Source of the DNA: Siderastrea radians
Lineage: Eukaryota > Cnidaria > Anthozoa > Scleractinia > Rhizangiidae
Assembly (NCBI GenBank): GCA_964017195.1
Contig: OZ024887.1
Span: 4,329,959-4,393,958, forward strand
Length of the DNA: 64,000 nt
Direction of reading: 5' to 3'
Positions 45,230-56,388 of this stretch are shown in pieces; position 1 is the stretch's first letter, and every line of letters begins with the position of its first letter. The notes beneath the pieces were generated by a model. That model was not told the origin of the DNA. It did no database searches and saw only the letters and a program-made list of their open reading frames with translations. Position numbers and translations under genes: made by a program.

Positions 45230-47308
45230 CCATCCCGAGAGGACTGTTTATCAGGAACAATGATTAGTTCATCATCCAAACTGCTGCCCCTGCCGCTAAC
45301 TTCGTTTCCCTGCGGTGCTGTTTTTACTATTTCGTTACGTTTGACTTGTTGCTGTGGTTGCAGCTGCACCTCCAGCCTCGCTTTCAGGGTTTTCCTCAGG
45401 TCTCACGGATGCTCCGGGTTTCTTGCCTTCCAGATGATTGGTGTCACTTTGAGGATTCTTCTGTCGCGATCGTTGTTCCGGTCCTTCGTTTCCACTTCTC
45501 ACAGGTCTTTCTTGAAATGGGGTTCTTCCACAAGGATCTTTCAGTAGTTGCCTCAGGGCAGCGCGGCATCTTCTGTTTCTCAGTACGTAGATAATTGGGT
45601 TTGAGGCGCTGGAAAAAAACGTCGTTAAGGCAGCTAGGAAGCCGAACCAACGGATTTCTTCCGCGTTTTGGCCCGAGGCGGCAAAGGAAATTGTCGGAAC
45701 GTAGCAGATGAAGTATGTTACGACAGCCATGGCCACAGTTTTAGTGGCTTTGATATCCTGCTGGAGCCTTGCTTCGGCTTAAAGAGGAGGCAAATTAAGC
45801 AACATTCTCTGTGACAAAAGGAAAAGGATTATAACTTGTTTTTGTTGTTTGTTTTTTGTTTTGGTGTAAATGTGTATGTTTTAAAACAATAGACCTATCC
45901 TCCTTGCAACCTTGTACGATGATGTTTATGAATCTTACCTGACAAAATTAAAAAAAAAACATGCAAGCATAAAACAAATGGCGACAATTAGTTTCATCTC
46001 CCTTGCCTGAGTTGTTCGACATGTTTACAGGCTGGACAACTTTGTGTCCCATGTCCACTGGGTAAATGTCGTGATCCAACGAAGAAAATGTACTCCGACC
46101 AATGCATTTTAACGTCTGGAAAGTGATTTATCTAGACTTTCTCAAAACTCCTTCGGCCCGTGCGCGAAGAGCTCCCGCTCCCTCCGCGCTCCCGGGCGGT
46201 ATTGTGGGTTTTTCGCGCTTCCGCAAAAAAAAAAAAAACTCTGAGCTCGACTTGTGGGCAATCTATGATTTATCCAGTGGATAAAGTTATCCAACCTTCG
46301 AAGAACTAGGCCCAGAAACATAACCTACAACCTGACATTACTGAATCAGATGCTAATTACCGGTCACTCGAGATAAAGATGAGCTCACAACGAGCAGTCG
46401 TGATGGCTTTTTAGAACCACGTTGTGATCTTACAAGAAATCTCAGGAAAAAGAATAACGTTTCGTAAGCAAGCGCTGTTCACTCACTGTTGCTTAATTGA
46501 AATCGAAACGCGAATTTCTTCTAGCAGAAAAAAGGCCTGTCGGAAACGGGAACTGAAAGCGACGAAAACGTGAACGTAGAACTCAATCCGTTTTATGTTA
46601 TACAGCTCCGATTCTATCTTTTTTTTTTTACATCTTTCTTTTTTTTAGGTTTCATGATTCGATAGATGCACGCTAAGTATCAAAGAAATAAAACTGGATA
46701 TGCACTTCTCTTACCTGGTTTTTCTTCTGGTAAATTATGTAACTTGTTGAGAATCCAAGCACTGTTGCAGTTGTGACAAAGGTAGCCATGATTGATGCTA
46801 CAAAACTGTTTCTTTGGTTCAAAATTATCAATCAGCTTTCTTTCAATGTTTGATTATCAAAATCCATGTCAAACAAGGGAATTGCAACTATTGCCACAAC
46901 CATGGTACAGCCCAGCCATATAAGCAAAACGGCAAAGTAAGCTCTCTTGGTTGTCTTCCATGTTAAGTATTTTAGATCTAGGTAGAGAGCAAGGAATCTG
47001 TCCACCATAAGAGCAAACATGGAGACTATATTTAGAAGAGTGAAGTCCAGGTGTAATGAACTGGAAATTATGGCCAACGTTTTTCCTTTTAGCCAACTGG
47101 GTTTCATGACAAAGTACAGGACAAAGAGAGGAACGTTGATGAGCGCGTTGAGAAAATCAACCACAGCGAGATTAGCAAAAAGAATGTTTGGAAAATTACG
47201 GAGGTTCTTGAAGCGGTTGAAGATGGCGATGAACGACCCATTACCGATCGTTGAAACCAACGTTAACATTGTACTTAGAAATGACATAACAACTTGAGAA
47301 ACATCCAT
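45230..47308 (-). pseudogene. GPCR copy F, with nonsense mutations
   Basis: Exon 1 is 47308-46715 and exon 2 starts at 45808. The coding frame of exon 1 is complete except for a TGA at 46832-46834, where copy E has CGA, in the second extracellular loop. In exon 2 the CAA of PPLQ is TAA, near 45780. TM6, TM7 (NPIIYVLRNRRC) and most of the tail are otherwise open. A small deletion near 45335 then shifts the frame, although the GSSLDDE part of the tail is still readable in another frame. At least three lesions make this a pseudogene. Confidence 0.87.
46136..46266. mobile_element. 131-bp insertion unique to GPCR F
   Basis: Compared with copy E, the MITE in this intron is interrupted by 131 bp, flanked by GATTTATCTAG and GATTTATCCAG. 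The 11-bp flanking repeat looks like a target-site duplication. The insert is GC-rich and holds a run of A near its 3' end, as in a retroposed sequence. The source is not recognised. Confidence 0.6.
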
Positions 47309-49232
47309 CTTTCCAACTGCCAAAGCAGCTGATAAGGTAGACTACATGTTTCAACGTTAAGTACCGTATGGACTTGCTTTAAGTCTCTCGTTTCTCTTGG
47401 GGGCAAAAGAGATGTTTAGATGATTGCAAAACGCCGTATATGTGTATGTATAGCACTAGTTGCGAAACAGATGTTCGATGTCCAGAGGATTGCAAACCGC
47501 CGCACGGGAAAATTTGCGTGTGTTGCGCGCGATGCCATGCAAATGATTTGTCAAGCACGAATGCAGTGTGATTAACAAAATTTAGGCTAATTTGGAGTTA
47601 GACTCTTGGGTAATTTTTTGCCTTTCCAGTGATAAGTACAATGTTTGCTGGCCGTTTAAATTGAAAATCCTCATCATGATGTTTTTCTTAATTCTTTGTT
47701 ATGATAAATTCTCTTTTAACTGCTCATTCTTTCCCACAGTTTGACGTATTAGTCTCGGAAATGATATCCTCATAATAATGGCGAGATTTGCCTTCAATTA
47801 TCAGAATTTCTAATCTATTATTACCGTAATGCATATATGTTTTTTTAATTTTATGAACATTTTCAGCTCCTAATGTTCCAGAAAACTATTCCGGAGGCCT
47901 TTGATTAATTGTGATGGCAATGCGTCGTCAGAAAAGATCCTATTCTGAATTTGGTCTGGCTAACCAACTCATTGGCATACTGGTCTTCACTACCCTTTAT
48001 TTACGACGATCGTAAGTGCTCGTTGCTATGGTTTCTACTTTGCTGTTGTCCTATCCACCTGTGTTGAATACAGAAAGTACCTTTAAGTTACGGAACTTTT
48101 ATGAAAATCTTGCTTTGATTGCAAAATGGAAAACTGAATAATACGGTCCAGTGGTAATTAATCGTATCGATGTAAAGAAGTTCAAAAACGATATGTCAAA
48201 CGGTCCTGCACGAAAGTGAATTCAGTATTGAGAACCGCAAAATACTGCTCTCAAACACCCCCCTTATACAAACATTGCCCTCAAACATCCGCCTAAAAGT
48301 ACGGTTGACTTACGCTGTCTGGCCAAACCTCAGCTGGCTTAACTCTCTCGCTGGGCGTTATCTCGAAAAACACACCGCTTTCCTTGGATGCTGGTTACTG
48401 TCTTGAACCCTAGCTTTCTCGATCAGTCTTTCCGGTTGCATTTAAGTGTTTGAGATAATTGGAACCTAGGCTCCATGTATTTGGAGAAAAGTAGTCTCCG
48501 GTAGTCTCCGTACCCTAGACAACTTTACTGAGTGTTTATATAATGAAAGCTTGGGCCTGCTGACCGAGTCAAAGTTGACCCTACTTTTCTTCCTTAACAG
48601 ATTTTTTCGTTTAGTGATTCGGTAACTGTAGCCTCTGTTTGTTTAAATTGTGCATTTTGTGCATTTTGTTGAATTAGTGTTAATCGAGCCAAAGTGTTTT
48701 TAATATGAGAAAAAGTTGTCCTTCCTTCCCGGGTCACCCTGCCTACCAAGGTGAGACAACTCGCCCTCCCGAGTTCTCGTCTCCCCGAGACTCATGTAAA
48801 CGGTTCATTGAACTAGACAAAGAAATGGGAGGAAATTTAGTGCTCCCAGGGCAACTCTAGGGGGGGGAGGGGAGGGACACACACCACTGGGACACACCAT
48901 TGGCGCTCCTCACTTACAACAATCGGTTAACGATCCTGGATTCAGCCTGGATTCAGCCCTGTGTGTAAATTGTTCCTAACTTGCATGATTACCGTCGTCA
49001 AGGTAAGAAATTCTGAACTAGAAATTATTTAATAGCGGTATTACGATCATTTAGGGATGCATTCCCGGCCGTTTTCATAATGAACAGAACTGGACTAGTA
49101 GCTCAGTTTCATTCACTCTGAATCCAAAAACAAAATTAAAAAAATACAAAATGTCACTTGGGATAGCCCCATTATTTTTCTTTTGGTAAAGTTTCTTTGC
49201 TCGCTCAGAACAGGCAGATTTGCTTCACACGA

Positions 49233-49685
49233 CCGCCCGGGGGGGGGGGGGGTACTCAACAAAGTCTTATGCAGGGAGGCTCCGCCCCGAGGTCCAACCC
49301 CTTACCCTTTTATGACCATTTTTGACAGAAAAGGTACCCCTTTTGTATACCTTCCATTAAAAAATGGTACCCCTTTCACGTACCTACTAAAGAACACTGC
49401 ATCCCTTTTCTAAACCCTTGAAATGCAGTTTATGAATGACGGCATTAGGGGAGAACAGTATTACCGGAAGAGATGTTAACCAAAAAACAATATTTATCTA
49501 CTCGAAATATTTTAATTAAAGGCCCTTTTAAATACCTAAATGACATATGTCCTTACTCTTTCATATACTTCAGTTCGTGAAATCCCTACCCTTTCATATA
49601 CCTGAAGCCTTAAAAATGTACCCCTTTCGGGCGGAGCCTCCCCGTATAGGCCATTGTAGGGAGTACCACCCCCCGCCTGGCGGGA
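49233..49685. mobile_element. MITE with GC-rich tips
   Basis: The left end is CCGCCC plus a G run, then GGTACTC and GGGAGGCTCCGCCC. The right end is its inverse: GGGCGGAGCCTCCC, GGGAGTACC and a C run. Internal repeats of GTACCCCTTT and CTTTCATATACCT-like phrases are present. No transposase. Confidence 0.8.
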
Positions 49686-50059
49686 CCGGTACGGTGTATT
49701 CTATTATTTCTAAAACCGCCGAGTTCCAGAATAACGTTTTGTTCCTGAAATCGACCTTTGGCCTTGTCCAACTTGACAGTTATTCATTTCTTTTCCAAAT
49801 AAGAGTAATTAACGATACAACTCTGCCCGCCTAGCCTATGGCTAGATTTCGTTGCCCTTACGTTCCTTTGTATTTCCTGCCAGTTCTGTTCGATTTTTCC
49901 CCTTCAGTCTCAAATACATATCGTCAGTGAAAATTATATGTTTTCTATCTACGATCGAAAAAAAATATGCAAGTATGAACCCATTCCATTAAAGGGAATC
50001 GAGCCTTCGTGGGGCGGTTTGTTTATCACAACTCAGATATCATGACCCTGTAAACCGTA

Positions 50060-51479
50060 CAGTATGTTGCCCAGTTTTCGTACGGGCCCAGTCTTCGTAC
50101 AAAAAGAACTTTATTTGATTATTTTCGTCGGCCATTTAAATCTTCGTCAACCGAAGATTTCCAAAAGTAAAAGGAACAGTCCAGCTATAAATTGCCGGTT
50201 TTGCCGGGCTTTTTGACGAAGAAGCATGTCAGTGCGGACAATTTCTTTCCAGGTGAGTAAAAGTTTAGCGGCTAATATTTGCCCTTTTCACTGCACAGTA
50301 AAGGTATTGTAGATGAACAAATAGCCCGTTTTGTCGGTAATTTTGCAAGGAACTTTATGATTTTTGGAAAGATGATAGATAAAGGATGAAAGTGAATGGA
50401 AAAACTTTCAACGCCAGCTTAAATTTAACTGCTCTCGAATTTTAGCGGTGAGAATCTTCGCATATATTTCGACCTACTGTGCCAGTTTTCGTACACTTAG
50501 CTACGCCTTTCTCAAAACCTATTTTAAAATAATTTAAAGAACTGAATTTTAAACTTTACTGTTCGAAATCTAATAAGTCGCAAGTGCAGCAAAGATTACA
50601 CAACAATCCTTGCAAACTACGATACGCTACATGCATTTGTTGTGGCATAACAGCGACGCTTTACATCCAGGTCATGCAAAGTCACGAATATTTAATAAAC
50701 TTAATCCCACGCAAACAATCTAAATCGTCAAATAGATAACTAAGGTAGATGTCTATGCATAGAATGTTGACATACACCTTGAAATATCGTTAGTTTACGG
50801 TTTTACCGACTTTTTTCACTCCGTTGGGATTCTAATAAACATTTACAAAAGTAGGTAAGAAAAGCAAGCGTAAGCGGAAACGGAAGTAAAGCGTTTGCTG
50901 TTCTAAAGGCGTAAACGGAAACGGAAGGAAAACGTTGAATCTTATACAGGCCTTTTCTTAACAGTTGTAATACGCAGCATAGTAACCTGTCAACTACCTT
51001 TACCAAGGCAGTAAATGACGTGGGAGACAGTGGATTGAGCGTAAGAAAAGCCGCCCAAAAGTGAGGGACAAAAAAATCAACACTGTAGGATCGATTAATC
51101 ATCCACCCCCCGAATAACCATTTGCTTTGTACACCAAACATTGGTCACTAAGCCGATATTTATTCACAAATCGAAGAGAAAACACGATAAGCAGTCAGCA
51201 GGGTGGCTGACACATCAGTTTGCGTCGAGCGTTTTCGTCGAGAAATGTTGTTTTGTCGATGTACGAAAACTGGGCCAGGTGTACGAAGACTGGGCAACTT
51301 AGGAGTTTTGGGAAAAATGGCATAATTTTGAACATACGTCGAACAAGCGGCCAATTGTTTTATATATTGAAGGTAAGTAAATGGGCCATCTTAAAAAGAA
51401 ATTTCAGAAATTTTCGTTTCACAGACGAAAAGATATAGCGATTACAAACTAAAGTGTACGAAAACTGGGCAACACACTG
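50060..51479. mobile_element. Tc1/mariner-like non-autonomous element
   Basis: The inverted ends are CAGTATGTTGCCCAGTTTTC (left) and GAAAACTGGGCAACACACTG (right), each directly flanked by TA. The CAGT tip plus a TA target site is the established signature of Tc1/mariner-class elements. The word CCCAGTTTTCGTAC or its inverse recurs inside (about 50480 and 51263). The open frames inside show no DDE transposase motif. Confidence 0.75.
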
Positions 51480-53083
51480 TATCCCCTTTCGCAGTGTGTA
51501 TTTCCTTTAATGGTTTATGCGATCATGTATTTGCTCTGATTCGTGTTGCCTTGCCCTGATATGGCGTGACAGTGACCGGGTATTGTTCGATCGTGTCTAT
51601 CGGTCTACAAATTTGGCAAGACTCTTGTTTCATCACATCGCGCAGAATGGCTGGACATCATTAATAATTCATAACCAGTAAAGCGGCAAATTTGAAGTCG
51701 AGTGCGCTTTGAAAAGCCCAGAATAAGAGAAGAAAGGGCCCAAATTGACCAAGTAGGGCTAATAAAAACATAATTTTTTATTTACAGAAGTGAGAAGTTT
51801 AACTTTCACGCACGGCTTTTTGAAGAATAACGTTGTACCTACAATTTAAGCCTAAAACGAAAGAAATTGAAGAAGTGTAAGGACTGTTCTTTTAAACTTG
51901 AAAATCACGAAAAATCGGCCATTTTTTGTATGGAGGCCGTTTTCAAGAGCGATTTTCTAAAAATTTTTACGGGCTTCCAAAGTTTCACGCGCGGCAAATG
52001 GAAGATGGAACTTTTCATGAACAGAATCGGTTTTAATTTTAAAAATCAGACAAGAGGAACCACTGTTCTTTTTAGGTTGAAAACTGTTAGTGGAAGTTGT
52101 GTTTGAAAATGGTACGTTTTGGGTAAGCAAGCTATTGTTTGAAGCCCACGACTGCATAACAATGGCTGTCAAAATTAACAATACCCATTCAAGAAAACCA
52201 CTTAATTGGAAAGTGGCACAGAATAGCCGCGAATTTTAAACTGATCTCAGTGCGCCAGTTGATTCATTCCACGTGCCGACCAAATCGCGCAATGAACAAG
52301 GAAACAGAAAATCTCAGTGATTGGGAGCTCTTTTCAGAGCTCTTCAAAAACCCAAGTTCAGTCTACTTACCCAAAAAACCTTACCGGTTGTAAAAGTGAA
52401 AGTAAAAGTCTTTTAGCGAAACCAACAGAAGTACTCGTTTGTTTTTATCATGACGACACAATCGGCTAGGCTCCATTCACTGGCAAGCGCAAGTTTATTT
52501 ATGTTTAGAAGCTTATGCACAAAGATAAGACTTTGAATCTGTGCGTGGGGTTGTGGTTTTGGTGTTTGTATGTGCTGGCAGTTTTTTTCTTTTGCGATAT
52601 ATTTGCAGACAGAATGAAAACCTGGCCATGGGACAAACAAGGTAGTCAGTAACGAGCTTGCTCCACTGGCTGATGACGAATTCTCGTATAACTGCAAGAA
52701 CGGATCGCCAGAAAGAGTGATGATTACAACCTGATTATCCGGACTTAGCGAGACTATCAAAAAAAGTCCGGATAATCGAGAGTCCAGATAAGCAGAAGAG
52801 TGAATAAACTGGACACATCATGAAACAAGATCACAGTTTTGGGCGGGCAATCATTTTGGTTATGTCTTTTTTTAAGGAAACTGTATCACAGATGGCTAAA
52901 AATAGCTCCATCCTTGAGTTCATCTTTTCTGATAATGTCCTCAATCATTTTTCACAGGAGAATAACCACTTATAAATGTTCATAGATAAATAGGGATAAC
53001 TGAGAAAAGTCCGAATACTTCAGGTTTGACTTAAAATAGTTGTGGATTAAATCAAAGCTCGTGTTTTCCTGTTTTTAATACAG

Positions 53084-53311
53084 AACCGGTTTGCGACAAG
53101 TCACACTTCACTGAAAAGGAAAAGAAGAAAACGATTATCTTGTTTACGATCAAATCCGTCCTCTAGGCTAAAGAAGCCTCCAAACAGACCAAATATGGTA
53201 CCACCAGAACTGATGGATAGATTGCCAAGTGCGCTTCACGAGATAAACCGAAAAATAACCGCACAGAACATCATTTGGCTGGCATTGCAAACTGAGAGGA
53301 CAATCAGTTGA
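53084..53311 (+). pseudogene. Orphan exon 4 of a UPF0547-like gene
   Basis: After a TTTTTAATACAG acceptor there is an open frame of 75 codons and a TGA. It has a basic start (LKRKRRKRL) and ends PSALHEINRKITAQNIIWLALQ. This is the conserved C-terminal exon of the family with no internal stop. No matching exon 1, 2 or 3 was found upstream on this strand. Either the rest of the gene was deleted or it lies further away than I could recognise. The open frame suggests recent loss or use as an alternative exon. Confidence 0.75.
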
Positions 53312-53785
53312 GCATAAATAAAGAGGGAAATGAGGGAAACTTCATGACTAGCTATGATCTTGCTTTGCATGATAGAAGAGAAGACTCGCAGCGAGGATGA
53401 TGATCAGTTTACTATGCTTCGCTGGTATTAAACAGCTCTGTTTCTATATAATACGTTATACTGGGGAGTGCTAAGGTGAATGAAATTAAAGAGCAGCAGT
53501 GGAGAAAAACAACGGCTTCACACAGGGAACGAAGTCCATATATGTTAACGTTAACAATTTGATATATTTAAGGATGAATCATGCCCTGGATCCATGCTCA
53601 CAACCAAAATTAATAAATTTTGACAGTTGAACAAATGAAGATTTATTTATTCCTTTTTATTTCCACCTGCCTCCACACTTTACTGCCCTGGAGTTAACAA
53701 TTTATGGAAAACGTTTGTCTTTGTCATGACATTTTGGCGCCGTGAAGTCACTCGGTGACTACACGGTGACATCACGGTGACTTCA

Positions 53786-54224
53786 TAGGGGCACCCAACG
53801 GTTCCGTTAGGGGGAATATCTGTTCGGCAGGCCTAAAACACCATAGATATTCGCATTTAATTCCAGTGAAACGAGGCTAGAGATTTCTTTGGCGATACAT
53901 CACCTCAGACTTCAGTAACACGAGGACTGTTCAATTCCTATTGTTTTCGGAGGGGCAAGTATGTCGTTTAGAGTGTAAAATAACCTTTACCTTTAATAAG
54001 GTCAGCTAGCATTTTCGGAGAGCTATCAGGAGCTCGTACATTCAGCAGGGTAGGATTCTGTTCGTACAATTTTCAGCAGCCTAAAGTTTCAGCTAAAACT
54101 CCGAACAGATCAGCCTGTATTAGCTTACACAAATTTGCCTTTAAAAAGCTCTGAAACAATCTAAGAAAGTAGAAATTAAATGATGTTTCAAGTATCTTGC
54201 TAAAATTTTCTCTTTGGGTGCCCC
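53786..54224. mobile_element. hAT-like non-autonomous element with 8-bp TSD
   Basis: The left tip is (TA)GGGGCACCCAACGG and the right tip is the inverse (TTTGGGTGCCCC). TGACTTCA flanks both sides, at 53778-53785 and 54225-54232, an 8-bp duplication as generated by hAT transposases. It is 439 bp with no transposase. Confidence 0.7.
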
Positions 54225-54692
54225 TGACTTCAGTGAAATACGTTTCCTCTTCCGTCTGTAAAGCTGAACACAGTTCGCCGGAGTCCGTGTCGATTCGATT
54301 GAGTTCGAGTTGAGTTCGAATTGAGTTTCCACATAAGCGTTACCCTAACCCTGTTTTTCAACATTTTAACAAACAATATTATCTACTTTGATATCGTACG
54401 TCCTTAAATTTAATTAAGTAGTGAAAGGTTGACCTTAAATTCTACTTTTTGTCGCTCTTTTCGAATAGCTAAGTAGCAGTGAAAATATGTTATTGTATAA
54501 GTCACGTATGGTGCTGGCAATATGTAATATATATTGGTTACTTTGGCTTCACAATAAATTGGGAATTAAAGAAAATCACATGTACAGGCTGTTTATCCTC
54601 AAAATCATTGAACGGTAACGTACATCCGGGGATACTTCTTATTTCCCACTGTTCCCTTCATGCAACGCTCTCTTAAAAAAGGGATGAACCTG

Positions 54693-54700
54693 TTACGTCA
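54693..54700 (+). promoter_or_regulatory. CRE-like TTACGTCA upstream of exon J
   Basis: This is a one-base variant of the palindrome found upstream of the other family members, 74 bp upstream of the ATG of the lone exon 1. A further CACGTCAG half-site lies at about 54705. Confidence 0.4.
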
Positions 54701-54773
54701 CAATCACGTCAGGGCTGAGCAACGTCAACATTTATTCGTAATCATCATACTGGAGTTCACACACGGTTCAACT

Positions 54774-54809
54774 ATGGCTTTTAAAACGTGTATTGCCTGC
54801 AATGTTGTG
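54774..54809 (+). CDS. Exon J: lone UPF0547-like first exon
   Basis: It reads MAFKTCIACNVV in exactly 36 nt and ends at a GTAAGT donor in phase 0, as in every intact family exon 1. No exons 2-4 lie between it and the next first exon at 56389. It could be an alternative first exon splicing to exon 2 at 63213, giving a zinc ribbon with a different N-terminus. It could also be what remains of a deleted gene. Intact coding and donor sequences favour function. Confidence 0.7.
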
Positions 54810-56388
54810 GTAAGTCCTAACATTTTTTAAATTGAATTGCAAGATTTATATTTAATATTATTACCTCCAGCCAAGCCTTTATTCTTTTTCATACCTCAGG
54901 CTCGAAATATTCTGTGTTCCCTATTCGAGATTTCCTTATAGAGAATTAAAAGAATTTTATTTATATTCTTTCCTTTCACGTGTAAATGTGTCAGCTTTTA
55001 TGTATATATATACGTATTTCAGTGATCGTCTGTCGGTTGCTTGTTTTGTACATAGAAACTTCGCTTACATCATGCTTGGCATGGCAGGCAACTAACTCTA
55101 TATATATTTACCCTTAATTTACCCTTTTCTCCCAGAATTGTAACGAAGTTCTGTCTTGTACTGAACATTCAAATGAAACCTCTCGAGCAGTACTTTTCAC
55201 TGCTGTCGCTGTTCCTTTTATTTTCCTTTTTTTTTTCTTATCTAAGGATTCTATTATAAAATAAGCTAGGAAGCGGAAAGGGTTGAACAGTACAAAAATT
55301 TCGAAATTAACTTGCAAGTACACATTTTACACCTCCGCGTATTGTCTATCTAGACAGTATTCATATTTGCACACTAATAAGGTGTTTTTTGTTTATGTGA
55401 CGCACAGAGGTGGAAACATTCCTCGTGTGCCGCGCCCAATGTTCCACCATGACCTCGTGACACTTTATGTGCTGTAATAATTATATTTTGACTAATTTTT
55501 AAAACACTGCAATTTCAATCTTACCTATTTAGACGTCATTCCTACTATCTTTGAGCTTGTTCATCTCTAAGCTCTCGATACCTCGTTTCCTCGCGGACGT
55601 AGTACCGTTAAGCGATAATTTACAATAGACTATATGTCGGAATTCTGTCTACCTCAACAACAGAGTGTTCGAAATAGTGCAACACTGCATAATATTTTAT
55701 TTAAAAGATATCATATTAAAATAAACAGTTTAATAAATGAAACTGAGGCGAATACCTAAGAGCTTTACAATTAGGCTAACCTTCATCTCAGAATAGCACA
55801 TTTGCTCAAGTATGATTGGCTTTCTTTGACGAAGGGTTTAAACGATCTAGAGGATATAAACTAGCGTTTCATTAAATGATTTCCAAAGGTGGTTGAATGT
55901 GGTGTATCATCGGACGCAACTCAACTGTTACCTTAGAAAACTACACTCTTCTTCATAATGATTTTTCGCAAGAAAATTACACTTTTTCTTCTCATTCTTT
56001 TATGTTTGATAAAGCCAGTTTAAAGCCAGTTTGGCGGGCAAAATGAGGGGGTGGAAAAGCAAGGTTTAAATGTGAATTAGCAGGAAAGCTCAACTAATGC
56101 ACCTCTCGCCTGATTTCTGATAGAAAAACGGCAAATCACTTTTTGTTTTCTTTTCTGTTTTTTTTCTTCTTTCTTTTTTTCCAGATACTTAATTTTGTCG
56201 TGTGTAGCTAAAGTGACGTAGTAGTCGGATGCCTATCACCATGCCTTGTTTGTAATAAACTCTTGATTAGGGAGTGACGTCACTCGTACAAACTTGTGAC
56301 TTATTGATTATCAATCTCGCGGCCAGATAACCAGTCGTCGGTTGAAGCCAAAAAGTTGGCAGACTCTCTGGGATACCAAGGCATTAAC
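54810..56388. other. Between first exons J and K
   Basis: AT-rich sequence. I see no exon 2, 3 or 4 homologue and no clear transposon. The right end contains the gene K promoter. Confidence 0.5.
56275..56282 (+). promoter_or_regulatory. CRE palindrome upstream of gene K
   Basis: A perfect TGACGTCA lies 107 bp upstream of the gene K ATG, with an additional TGACGTA at about 56214. The position matches genes A, B, C and H. Confidence 0.55.

Larger units (their letters stand above)
47309..53083. other. Intergenic between GPCR F and the orphan exon 4
   Basis: The first 1.3 kb is the end of duplication unit 2. Next come a poly-G tract (48860), a GC-tipped MITE (49233-49685) and a Tc1/mariner-like element (50060-51479). 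About 51.5-53.08 kb is AT-rich with no recognised feature. No exon 1, 2 or 3 of the small gene family was found on the plus strand here. Confidence 0.5.
53312..54773. other. Intergenic with a hAT-like element
   Basis: The main feature is the hAT-like insertion at 53786-54224. GGTGAC-rich short repeats lie near 53750-53785. No gene is recognised. Confidence 0.5.

Noticed and set aside
50226..50255. CQCGQFLS followed by a GT donor as an exon 2
   Set aside because: Only CxCG matches. The GGKRFS end and acceptor are missing and it is inside a Tc1/mariner-like element.
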